A DNA stretch of 25,000 nucleotides. Source: Glandiceps talaboti. Its lineage: Eukaryota > Hemichordata > Enteropneusta > Spengelidae. The position numbers and the translations under genes are program-made. Each line of letters opens with the position of its first letter. Position 1 is the stretch's first letter. The stretch covers positions 16,113,100 to 16,138,099 of the forward strand of contig NC_135556.1 in the NCBI RefSeq assembly GCF_964340395.1, given 5' to 3'. Below are positions 1-9,928 of the stretch, piece by piece. The notes beneath the pieces are model-generated. The model saw only the letters and a program-made list of their open reading frames with translations, was not told where the DNA came from and searched no databases.

Positions 1-2589
1 AATATCATATGAATGCCGGATGATAACATCCCCTTTGCTGGAGAACAATGAACGGCACCTGGTCTGAGGATAATAATTAGAACGAAAGATATCGCCATTA
101 AAAGCTTATTATGAACATACATAACGTACAGTTAAGCACGACTTTAACATGAGAGGACAAATAGATTACAATTATTCGTTTTTACTGCATGCTGAAGATA
201 TCAATTTTGTTCATGTATGTTATGTACTATGGCAAAGCACACGCATGGGAGAAGATCGTACTCTTGGTGCGCACACGTTACTATGCAACGCCGTGATGTG
301 ATGTGATGAGATGTTATTAAATACATTCTCCATAACGTTGCTGAGAGCAAATTGTTAAAGCTTGGGAAGCAAATGTATAACAACTTGTAAGTCAGGGACC
401 TATACTGCTACATGTAAAGTTATAGTAGAGATTCGAGTATTTCAATGTGTGTTGGTTATACTATCTATGGCATTCGCTATTCGACATTGCTGATTAACAC
501 AATTGGGTACATTATATGTTTTGTATGTATTAGTTACATATTAACATGCCATGTATTCCATATTGTGAATTACACATAACAGAGTTTCAGTATACCATGA
601 AATCTGAAGGAGACAGTACCGCCGCACGCATGTGTACATTTGTCAACAGTTAACTCCAAAAGTAGTACCAGACCATGTTACACACAGTAGAGTCCGATAT
701 ATCGACTAATGTACATATGTGTCTTCACATTGACGCACATGACGTATTGGAATACGGCTGTGTAGACTACGTTTACAATATTTGTTTATGTATAGCACAT
801 ACAGGATCACACTAGGTTACTAGACAGAGTTTAGCCAGATGGTGTGTCTTATCAATGTCAACGTATCATGTGACGAAATATGACAAGAAAGAGATAATGA
901 TAGGGCTTTCAATTTTAACCCTCTATAGGAACATGATGAATCACTCGTCAAAAATTATCTTATCTGTTCTAGTTGGAATAAGAAGTAGACTTTATATTTG
1001 TTTTCAAGATAAATGACTGGCAACAAATCAGCGGTTGGACCAGAATACGATTAAGTTGAGTGTATGTGATCATCACTCTTAAATTAAGAGTTTATTGTTT
1101 CTCTATTCGTATGTAGTTTGAGAAACGCGTTAATTATAGTTTGCGATTTGACTATTTAATCATTAACATTTTCAACAAAAAGCTCAAACATGAAATAAAA
1201 ACACTCAATTTCAGGATTACATACTTAGGCAAAAATAAAGCAATGTTAGTTTCCGATATTAAACATGAATTCAAAAAAAGGGTATGTAGGGCGGAATTTT
1301 ATTTTAGAGATATGCATTGGTCACAATAATTCTGTGATACTTTGGTGAGGTGCAAAAGACGTAAACAAAGGCAATGATTTGTGAAGTAAACGATCACAAT
1401 ATACAGAATGTATTCTATGAATTTAATTTACATTTTTTATTTCTCTGAAATGGGATTTTAAGAAAGAATTGGTCAAAAGATACTTTGGCAAGAAAATTTA
1501 CACGGAAATAGAAGTAAAGTCTCACCATTTTACCTTTTTTTGAATGTAAAACTATGTTTAGGGTCAGTCAGGTTAGTGGAAACACACATTTGTTTATATG
1601 GCCTAAGTAATATTGTAAATAACAATAACGACAATTGAAAATGAATTTAGAAATGATGTTTGATCCTGGATTTGGTCTAAATAAAATATATAATGGATCT
1701 TTTGCTGGCATTTTCATTTTCATTCTGAACTACATGTCAAGTAGGGAAACGTGATTAACTGCCTGTACTACAGTTAAATACAGCCCTGCAATTACTTACT
1801 AGTAAGTCGATTGTGGAGTAGTTGATGCCATCTTGGTGCATTGCATGTCATTACTTTTAACAGCGCATTGCTGGTATGGAATGTTGATTCGAACATAGAA
1901 GTTTGGAATAATAATGACAACAATCACATCTTGAAAACTTTAATGACATATTCTGTAATGATGTTGTTGTAGGTGTTGGATGGTTATCACTTGTTACGGC
2001 CTAGATTTGTATGATGTATGGCGTCTATCGTGTCATTTCATTAAGAGAGTCACGAGTCTACGACTGAGAAAGTGTCAATACACAAACGAAATTCGCAGAC
2101 ATTTCAGTCTCTGAAAGCGTTTATGACAATTTATTGTATCATAGCAATTTTACGAATGTCTAAATACCCATCTTATGTTGTCCACATTCATCATTTTCCT
2201 TTTGATCAATATTTGTAAGCTAGTGTAATGAATATTAATAGAGAGTGTTTTATATTTAATCAAATTTTAACAGAAATTGCAAGTGTTTACAGGCAGGTTT
2301 CCTTCTTGGTTAGTTCGACCTTCCTCTGTAAAACGTCACATATATTCAATATTTGAAATTGCCTTAACACTAACTCATTACCTTATTCCAATACTGTGTT
2401 GTGTAATATGTCATCATTCTCTATATTATATCAGTACTTTAGCTCAAAAATAAATTGCTATCAAAAGGAGAGAATTTATAGCAAATATTAAGCTATTAAT
2501 CTTAGAATCTTAGACTGATGTTTTTTAACAGAATACATAGCAGATGGACATTCCTCTTCGATTATTGTACCTTTGACATGGCTGTCAAG
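1..2589. other. AT-rich non-coding stretch
   Basis: No gene is recognisable in either strand; the longest uninterrupted reading frame is about 62 codons and looks like chance. Small items seen are three GTGAT units at 293-307 and a perfect 8-bp inverted repeat with a 1-nt spacer at 1075-1091 (ACTCTTAA, A, TTAAGAGT). No LINE-like protein could be followed upstream of 2590 in any frame, so the retrotransposon downstream is truncated at its 5' side or too decayed to read here. Confidence 0.6.
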
Positions 2590-2592
2590 TGA

Positions 2593-3032
2593 TTCAATAC
2601 CTTAGTCCTTCCCCATTTCGATTATGCTGCGAATGTATGGTGTAATACGAATCAAAAGTATGTGAAGACACTTGAGCTCCTCCATAAACGAGCTGGTCGA
2701 CTGCTCCTCGAAGTTCCCTGTGATACTAGTACGGATTGGGTTTATGAAAACTTGGGTTGGGTCAGCCCTCAAATTAGATGGAGGCGCAAATGGCAACACT
2801 CGTCTACAAATCCGTAATAGGTAATGCACCTAGTTACCTCACTGAAATGTTCAATCTTTCCAACCAAATTTATCTTCATAACACAAAGGTAACATATACA
2901 TCCATACAGTTAAAACGGAAACGGGCATTTCGCTATAGTGGTGCTGTTCTATGGAACAATCTACCCCTATCCATAAGATCGGCTCCAAGCTCATCGATAT
3001 CTAAAATACATCTTAAGAATGTAGTCTGGTAA
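2593..3032 (+). pseudogene. LINE ORF2 fragment, reverse-transcriptase C-terminal tail, frameshifted
   Basis: The encoded polymerase would copy LINE RNA at the target site; only the part after the catalytic fingers and palm remains. In the first frame (from 2593, following a TGA at 2590) one reads LVLPHFDYAANVW, then HKRAGRLLLEVP, then YENLGWVSPQIRW. That frame ends at TAA 2815. The protein resumes in another frame with MATLVYKS, GNAPSYLTEMF and FRYSGAVLWNNLPLSIRSAPS, to the stop at 3030-3032. The motif order (LPHFDY, RAAR-like, GW, YKSxxGxAPSYL, SGAxLWNxLPxxIRxAPS) is the classic tail of CR1/L2/Jockey-type RTs. Counting the family spacing from GW to YKS, one base appears lost near 2782-2787. 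The RT catalytic FADD region and the endonuclease are absent. Similarity is from family knowledge; no database was searched. Confidence 0.85.
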
Positions 3033-3136
3033 TGTGGGTGGATAGCTTTGTGAAGTACACTGTACGTCTGTAACTTTTTATCCTGGTTTGTCCCCTTTTT
3101 TCCTTTTTTTCTGTGTACGTAATCTTGCAACAAGTT

Positions 3137-3170
3137 CCATTGGGAGAACAGTGCTAATGCACTGAAATGG
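3137..3170 (+). other. 3'-UTR stem-loop of the LINE relic
   Basis: CCATT at 3137-3141 can pair with AATGG at 3166-3170. Inside it CAGTGC (3149-3154) pairs perfectly with GCACTG (3159-3164) around a TAAT loop. It lies 20-30 nt before the A-rich tail. Many CR1/L2-type LINEs carry a conserved 3' stem-loop that their own reverse transcriptase recognises; that role is inferred here from position. Confidence 0.6.
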
Positions 3171-3206
3171 TGTCTGTATATGAAAGATTAATAAATAATA
3201 AAAAAA

Positions 3207-4712
3207 TTCGAATCCGAAATGAGCCACAAATGAAATTAAAGAGATTGAATTTCTAAGAGATGTATTGTGACCTTTCAATAGTGTGAAATGGCCTCTGGTA
3301 ACAATATGATTTCTCAATATGATTTTGTCAATGTATAATCTGAAGATTTATCTTTCATACTTTTCTACCAAATAACAAGTTATACGCAAACCAAAGGACA
3401 TGCACGCAATGATCATCGGCGCTACCTTTTCAAGAAAAACAAACATTTGTAAATAGTCGACGATGTAAAACGAGGACGTGAGGTGAAACAGTAGACTTGT
3501 TCGGTTTTTAGGATGTAATAGGAATATTTTGATGTGAGTGAGAGGCTTGATGGCTAGATCTTTTGAATACAAAGATATTCACAATAACAATTGCCATTCC
3601 TATTATCACGTTTATTATTTCAGAACAAATCTGAACTGAACTGAAAGGGCACAAGCTGTTACACATTTTTTTTTACAAAAAGTGTGTTATCCTATGCATG
3701 ATTTCCATCACAAGTTAACTATTTCGCCATTTTCTCTTTGCTAATAAATAATGGATTGTAATCATATTATGGTATGATACGCCCTCGAAAACTACTAGAA
3801 ATATGCGCCGTTGCCTATAAAGGCTTGAGGAATTGTGACATACTGGTTTAACTTAAAAACAAACCTATAAAGATCTATAAAGTTACATTAAAATGTAATT
3901 GGCATATTGTTTGTATCTTTGATATCCAAAAAATGCCAAACCATCACTATAAAATGGCAGACGTTGTTTTTCCACCATTCGTGGCGTATTCCGACCTAGA
4001 CTCATCCATGGACGGCATGAGAAATTTATTTTGGTTTTTATCTCAGTGAATGAACAAAGTTTAAATGCCCTTCAATTCGTTGATCTACGCCGTAAAAAAC
4101 TGTAAGACAGGTCGTAACTCAGTCTTAACATCAAACTACCACGGCAGTCACAAATCATTGTTTACTGTCCCGTCGAGAACGGGTGAACTAAGCATGTCTA
4201 ATACATTTGTACACTAGGCAAGGGACGTGAGAAATATATAATTGAATAACACTTCCAATGTATTATTTAACTTTCAAGTGCTGCTCATTCTCTTAAACAT
4301 AATATGCCTTCGTGACGGAAAGTTGCAATAATCACTCATTCTTTACGTGCTGCCTACCATGAATGTTCTCAAAATTGATTATGATATTGAAAGCTTTTTA
4401 TAAAAGACCCACAAATTTACTCAATCTAGATTAGAAACGTTTTAAGTGAAGTTGTTATGTTTATTGGTTAACACTTTATTAAAACTATAGAAAAGGTTAT
4501 GTAAATATAACCGATCACATTCAGACGTGCGAATTCAGCTCACAGTAAGATCCATTCCTATATTGGTCACAGAATTGTTCCAGCGTGTTCCAATAATTGC
4601 ATTACCTGTCGCAAAATCATAGTTTTATACCAATGTAATTGTACCTAACATGTCTTTATTTAAGCGACAACTGGAACCTTTCTTGAAACTGTTTTGTTAG
4701 CTATACTGCCGA
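3207..4712. other. AT-rich non-coding stretch
   Basis: Nothing gene-like was recognised. The first bases after the LINE tail read TTCGAATCC, which resembles a tRNA B-box core, but there is no A box or cloverleaf around it. The remaining sequence is AT-rich with short homopolymers, for example the T run near 3667-3674. Confidence 0.55.
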
Positions 4713-4903
4713 TTGGTTGGTTGGTTGGTTGGTTGGTTGGTTGGTTGGTTGGTAGGTTGGTTAGTTGGTTGGTTGGTTGGTTGATTGGTTGGTTGGTTGG
4801 CTGGCTGGCTGGTTGGTTGGTTGGTTGGTTGAATTAATTAATTAATTAATCAATTAGTTAATTAATTAATTAATTAACTAACTAATTAATTAATTAATTA
4901 ATG
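4713..4903. repeat. Compound tetranucleotide microsatellite (TTGG)n-(AATT)n
   Basis: From 4713 to about 4831 the + strand is TTGG repeated, with a few single-base variants (GGTAGG, TTAG, TTGA, then three CTGG units). From about 4832 to 4903 it switches to AATT/TTAA repeats with small interruptions (CAATTAG, AACTAACT). The change is abrupt, and the 4-nt register slips by one base at the junction. The G-rich half has many evenly spaced GG pairs on one strand; the A/T half is entirely weak pairs. Confidence 0.95.
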
Positions 4904-7900
4904 ATACCTTTTGTGGTGAACTGAAATTTATTTTTATGTGATATTGGTCAAACCGTACACCATGAACAGTATTAAACCCCATGTGGCTAAATGTATTTGT
5001 GCAGTTGTATGTGCACATAATATATGGTACAATAAATCCCATCAAATTCATTTTTTGGTCTACACCCAAAATCAACGCTCCCAATGCTATCACGATTTCA
5101 AACTGTACGTTGGATACAATTCACCACTAAGTGGCATGTGCAATGTCTAATTATTGACACTCTCTTAAATGACGTGACAAACGCCATAAATCATACACCT
5201 CTAGGGCATAACAAATGATAACCCTCCAACACCAATAACAAGATCATTATGGTATATAGGACTGTATTTTATTATTTTACGTGTAATTCATCAAAAAAAA
5301 CTTTTGTAAGACATAAAAACATCGTACCACTTAATCTACGGTCACTATGCTTTGGTCACTATTGGTGTAGCGAATATATGGTCATATTACATGTATCTCA
5401 TAATCGGAGAATTTGAATGTAACAGAATATTGCTAATTAATAAACAACATAAATTACTTTTGTTTATCAGGAGTCTATGTTGATAACATGTATATCATTT
5501 CTTAGGGGATCTCAGTCAAAGTACACAGCATAAATCCATGCGTGACTTATTACATATGTAGTTGATATAATTATTTGTCTCGACATTAGGCAACACAAAA
5601 TAAAAAATACGAAGCATCCAAATCTACTTATAGTGCATGAAACCTATGATTTATATACCTGTTTGTGGTGGTGCCTGCTGCAGTATGAAAGATAGACAAA
5701 TAATGTGCAGAACATCAAATAAAACTGGTACAGTAATGTCCTTCGACCAATCGTACACCTATTCAATGTGTTCATGTACTCTGTATTTATTTACATATAA
5801 CCAATGTGATCGTACATTGGGAACAAACTTTGATGTTTATTCTCAGGACAACAAATTGATGAAAGTAAACATAAATGGAAAGCTCAAACATCAGTTAAAA
5901 TTGTTCTCTGCTGATATATATACTGTAATTGCATGGTTAGAAGTAATATAAATTGTAGCATGCATGTGCAACCACAGAACGAATTCAGCAAACTTAAGAT
6001 TGAATAAACTAACAAATCTTTATTTGTTGTAATTCATAAGAGACCAGAAAAAACGCATGTCAAATACTCAGTTTATTTACGACTCACGTGGAAATAGCAT
6101 AAAGTTAAACGCATATAGGGTCAGAGTACAGATGATACCCTTCCCGCTGTAAAGATATTTTTTGTTATTTACAGCAGAAAATGATTTCCAAAGTAGCAAT
6201 CACTTCGTGAGTGCTTTGCCAAAATGCCCCCCCCCCCCCGTAATATTTTCCGAAAAAAATCCTCCCATTAAGTTAAAAATGGTTGAGCCCCTAATAAAGT
6301 AACATTGTTTGGGAAAGTGTTCACTTATAAACTTTGGTGAAAGCAAAGAAACCCTCCTTCGGACTTTCAAAAACCATGATTTGGAAAAAGTAAACAAATC
6401 AGGGTTATATGCAAGTATACATTCAATCTAACACTGCGTATTCAATCATTTTTTACATATTCAATCAACATTTGAGAAAATTATTAAAAGCCATTAATCT
6501 TAATAGTATCCTGTGAATCGACGCCATTGCCTGCAGCTGTCGATTAGTTTTATGATCACATATTGCCCCGGATATGGTATTCTTATGTCGTAAACAAGAC
6601 CATGTCGTAAACTTTCATTACAAACATATGATTAAACTCCTGATAAAGAAAGGTTTTGACAATACGCTATATCATACTACTGCCGGTAAAATCTGTACAT
6701 ATCAGACATCACGTACCACGCACTCTTAGTAGTAATAATAGGGATGTGTATATACCAAATCACTGAAACAATCAACTGATAGAGTGATCATTTAATCAAT
6801 CAAGTGGTTGGTCTCTCTTTTTTTGACATATAAGAAATATTTGAGCTTGTACTTTTAGAACAAAAATCTGCAAAGCTTGAAGGTATCAAAGAACATGTCA
6901 TGCTAATGTCACAACTTTACTATATATGACAATAGTTAAAGCAGCAATTTATCGAAGCCCTTAATGTTACTAAACGAACCGTTGCTTTAATCTTGCAGCT
7001 TATGACACCACTCGTAAATGATGATAAATAAAGGAACGTTGAATCGATGATATTTCACCAAACTGTCAAGACTGTCACAGAATGTGTATCAACCCCCTAT
7101 TATTTCAGGTTCAGATTTGTCACCGATTGTTGTCACATGAAATACTAATTCAATTGGGAGTCGCTACGTCCAATCAGCTTCTCATAAAGTCGACGCCTAT
7201 GTTTCTTTTATATTTTCATTCAGACATGCATGAATGGTGCCACCGTAATTTGCAGAGATGTGCGCTTTTTTGGGTTTCCCTGTTTAAATAATTCATAACA
7301 TACTAGGCTCATAGATTATCGATGGACTGTGACCGAACTCTACTGAAAATTGTCACTTTTTTCCCCTCAAGGCGAAAGTCTAAGGTTTGAGTAATTTTAC
7401 AGATAAGCTAATTACTTGGTACATGATAAAGGATAACGAATCGCAATGACGTCACTTCTGGTGCTAACACATCATGAAGTGAATATGAACTGTGAAAAAC
7501 CCGTGCAGGATCGTGAAATGAATTCATTTTCGCGCTCGTTATTGTAAGAAGGCACGGTTTGATGAGGGGAGACTTTGTTCCTTGTGTTGGCTAGATGGAG
7601 AACTGTATGTGAGGGTGCAGGCGTTCCATATAGCAATTTAAAATAGTGCCAATGACAGTGTAGCAAAATTAACTATACCACATTTGTCGCTAAAAGTAAG
7701 GAGATTACGTAACTGAATCCACAGAACAACGAACCCTAAAACCGTCCTTGTTTTGGCCTATGTTACTACGGTAACAGAACCAGAAAGACTATACCGTTTA
7801 AATTAGACGGCACGATGGTATGGTATGTGTGTGCTTCTCTCACACACCTCTTTTTTATCGAAATATACAAACAAAATGCAGACACTGGTAGCCATACATA

Positions 7901-8794
7901 CGCACATGAAATGTTACAACTTAGCTCACTGTTAGTTTTAGATTTGAGTCATCCGCGTCACAACAAACAGTGATGTTCAATTTGTGTTCATAGTGCGATA
8001 ACATGTATCATTTCTTACGTTTGCACGCTACCAGTGTCTGTATTTTGTTCTGTGTGATATGTAACAACAAACCTTGTGCGAGATGTAAATGAACTTCCTA
8101 ATTGAAACTCTATAGTCACTCAGATTTGGTAGTAAACAGTTCGCATGGCGCGCCATTGTAATATATAGCTCTGTTTTTTAAGCCTTCCCTGTAAGAGGTT
8201 ATACAGTAGGTAATGCCCTTATATCCATATTTATGTCCATGCACAGCCATATATACACAAACTAGTGAATTTTATACAAACTTGGCTTCAAGGTGAGATA
8301 TTGTAGATGGCTTATGGTATACAGCTGTGTTTACCATTAACTGTCTGTTTTGACTTTCGGTTGAACAAAGTATAATGGTTAGACCAGAAGACGGTTTCCA
8401 AGCCAGAAACAAACGTCTTAGCAACAAGAACTAATGTATAGCATTACTGTAACAGGGGAAGTTTAAATCAAAATATATTTAACTGTAACGTGTCGGCGTA
8501 AAGATATGAGCAATTATGTTATATATAGTTAGCCCATAGCAACGTACCATGCCAAAACCATAGTAACTACATAACATAATTATTTATTCCTAAACGGGGA
8601 AATGTGTAATGATTGTCCTAGATAATAATAATTGATGGGACTTTTTCGCATACCGCTTAATTCGATCTTTTTACGACATGTACGCATAATTAGTGATTAT
8701 CATCACATCAGTCACCAAAAAGTTGTCTTGTGTTCCGATTAGTACTCTTGACGCTTGCCAAGATAATCGCATGATACTATACTATTCGATGCTG
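4904..8794. other. Long AT-rich stretch without a recognisable gene
   Basis: A 104-codon frame at 5637-5951 (+) has seven cysteines but no recognisable domain and ordinary AT-rich codons, so I do not call it a gene. Other items are a perfect 8-bp hairpin (GCTGTAAA 6146-6153 with TTTACAGC 6168-6175), a run of 13 C at 6227-6239 beside more C- and A-rich sequence, a 7-bp inverted repeat AATCGAC/GTCGATT at 6516-6522/6539-6545, and an isolated TGACGTCA palindrome near 7447-7454. Confidence 0.5.
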
Positions 8795-8858
8795 GACAGA
8801 CAGACAGACAGACAGACAGACGGACGGACGGACGGACGGACGGACGGACGGACGGACG

Positions 8859-8934
<76 letters not shown>
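8795..8934. repeat. Sandwich microsatellite (GACA)6(GACG)11(GACA)18
   Basis: GACA units run from 8795 to 8818, GACG from 8819 to 8862, and GACA again from 8863 to 8934, with no interruption and no register change. The 4-nt period leaves long open frames on both strands (RQTD/GRTD repeats on +, SVCL/SVRP repeats on -). They are by-products of the repeat, not genes. Confidence 0.97.
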
Positions 8935-8936
<2 letters not shown>

Positions 8937-9696
8937 ATGTATTTCGGGTCTGGCGTATACAAAGAGTGATACTCAATCTAAACCGACGGCTTGTGGACTA
9001 CAACAGTAATGTTTATACGATACAATATATTAATAATATTTCTATTGGTCCGTAAACATTGTCATCCATTAATTGATATACTACTCCACGTCCGTGACAA
9101 TATTTGCCCATGCCTATATTTGTTTATAAGTATCTAAATAACTGTTATATTTCGAGCAAACATATGTTTTAACAATTCCTTACAACACGCCATATGGTTA
9201 AAACGTTCTTTCAAATCCAATAACGAATACTTAATGAGGACGAAAATCAATCATAAGTTATTTGAAGAAACCGTCAGAAGACGTCACTGACAGCAACAGA
9301 TAAGGGTGAAGGATGGATTTAATTGTAAACGTCTGGGTCTAGTCCATCACTACGTCAACCGTTCGTTCTCTAAATCAAGCATCGTGCTATAATTGCCCAC
9401 GTGAACTGGTGGAAACGTCAAACTGACAATCACTATAAAGAAGGATGGTCTTAGTGTAATCTCATGATTGAATTTTGTTCAAAGTGTAGTACCTACCAAT
9501 ATTAATGGTGCAGATTTTATGATACAGAGTACAGTGTATGAGATGACAGTTCTGTTCATGTCCTGCGTCCGTAACTAGATACATTATGTTCATATGCTAT
9601 TCACGATGTAAAACGCCACTTTCATGTTATTAACACTCTTTGAACTCTTTCATATATATGATACTGTAAATCATGACAGAACGTCAGTGTAAAGTT

Positions 9697-9700
<4 letters not shown>
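8935..9700. other. AT-rich non-coding stretch
   Basis: No gene, repeat family or RNA recognised. Reading frames are short on both strands. Confidence 0.5.

Positions 9701-9758
<58 letters not shown>
9701..9758. repeat. (TA)29 microsatellite, left tract
   Basis: Uninterrupted TA dinucleotides. The tract is self-complementary and can extrude as a hairpin or cruciform. It forms the left flank of an 80-nt unique island. Confidence 0.97.
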
Positions 9759-9759
<1 letters not shown>

Positions 9760-9834
9760 CTCGGTGAGTATCAATCTGCTATAAGACAGTGCTCTATACC
9801 GCAGTGGCAGAGCGTAATAGTTTTGTTTTGACAA

Positions 9835-9838
<4 letters not shown>
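9759..9838 (+). other. 80-nt island between two TA tracts, with tRNA A-box-like motif and hairpins
   Basis: The island contains CCGCAGTGGCAGAGCG (9799-9814), which resembles a tRNA D-arm/A-box of the form GCNNAGTGGNAGAGCG. GCTCT (9791-9795) can pair with AGAGC (9809-9813). It ends with a perfect 9-bp hairpin, ATAGTTTTG (9817-9825) with CAAAACTAT (9832-9840), whose last two bases lie in the right TA tract. There is no acceptor stem, 7-nt anticodon loop or B box (GGTTCRANNCC) after it, so it is not an intact tRNA. It may be a piece of a tRNA-derived SINE or of a TA-targeted repeat. The strand is given for the A-box-like reading. Confidence 0.45.

Positions 9839-9926
<88 letters not shown>
9839..9926. 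repeat. (AT)44 microsatellite, right tract
   Basis: Uninterrupted AT dinucleotides directly following the island hairpin. The first AT is also the base of that hairpin stem. Confidence 0.97.

Positions 9927-9928
<2 letters not shown>

Larger units (their letters stand above)
2590..3206 (+). mobile_element. 5'-truncated non-LTR retrotransposon (LINE) relic, 3' end
   Basis: Seen: a reverse-transcriptase C-terminal reading frame (2593-3032), then a 3' untranslated segment of about 170 nt, a stem-loop (3137-3170), and an A-rich tail containing ATAAATAATA and a run of A ending at 3206. Known: this order of RT tail, short UTR, stem-loop and simple A-rich or TAA-type tail is usual for CR1/L2/Jockey-type non-LTR elements, and 5' truncation is usual for LINE insertions. 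The exact clade cannot be set from this fragment. No target-site duplication could be identified. The element is dead: most of ORF2 is missing and the remainder is frameshifted. Confidence 0.85.

Noticed and set aside
3207-3215. TTCGAATCC resembling a tRNA/SINE B box
   Set aside because: It follows the LINE tail directly, with no A box upstream at a suitable distance and no cloverleaf.
2602-3317. Minus-strand frames over the LINE region
   Set aside because: They are shadows of the + strand reverse-transcriptase tail and its 3' UTR.
5637-5951. 104-codon + frame with seven cysteines, possibly a small secreted peptide
   Set aside because: There is no convincing signal peptide and no regular cysteine spacing. 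The codon use is that of the AT-rich background, and the length is within chance for six frames over 25 kb.
7447-7454. TGACGTCA, a full CRE-type palindrome
   Set aside because: It is a single 8-bp site with no gene or promoter nearby to give it meaning.
8693-9055. 120-codon + frame with RQTD/GRTD repeats, and two overlapping minus frames with SVCL/SVRP repeats
   Set aside because: A 4-nt repeat with no stop in any frame gives long open frames automatically. Outside the microsatellite the frames have no protein-like features.
9791-9840. Possible intact tRNA gene
   Set aside because: Only the D-arm-like piece is present. The following hairpin has a 9-bp stem and 6-nt loop, unlike an anticodon arm, and T arm and acceptor stem are missing.
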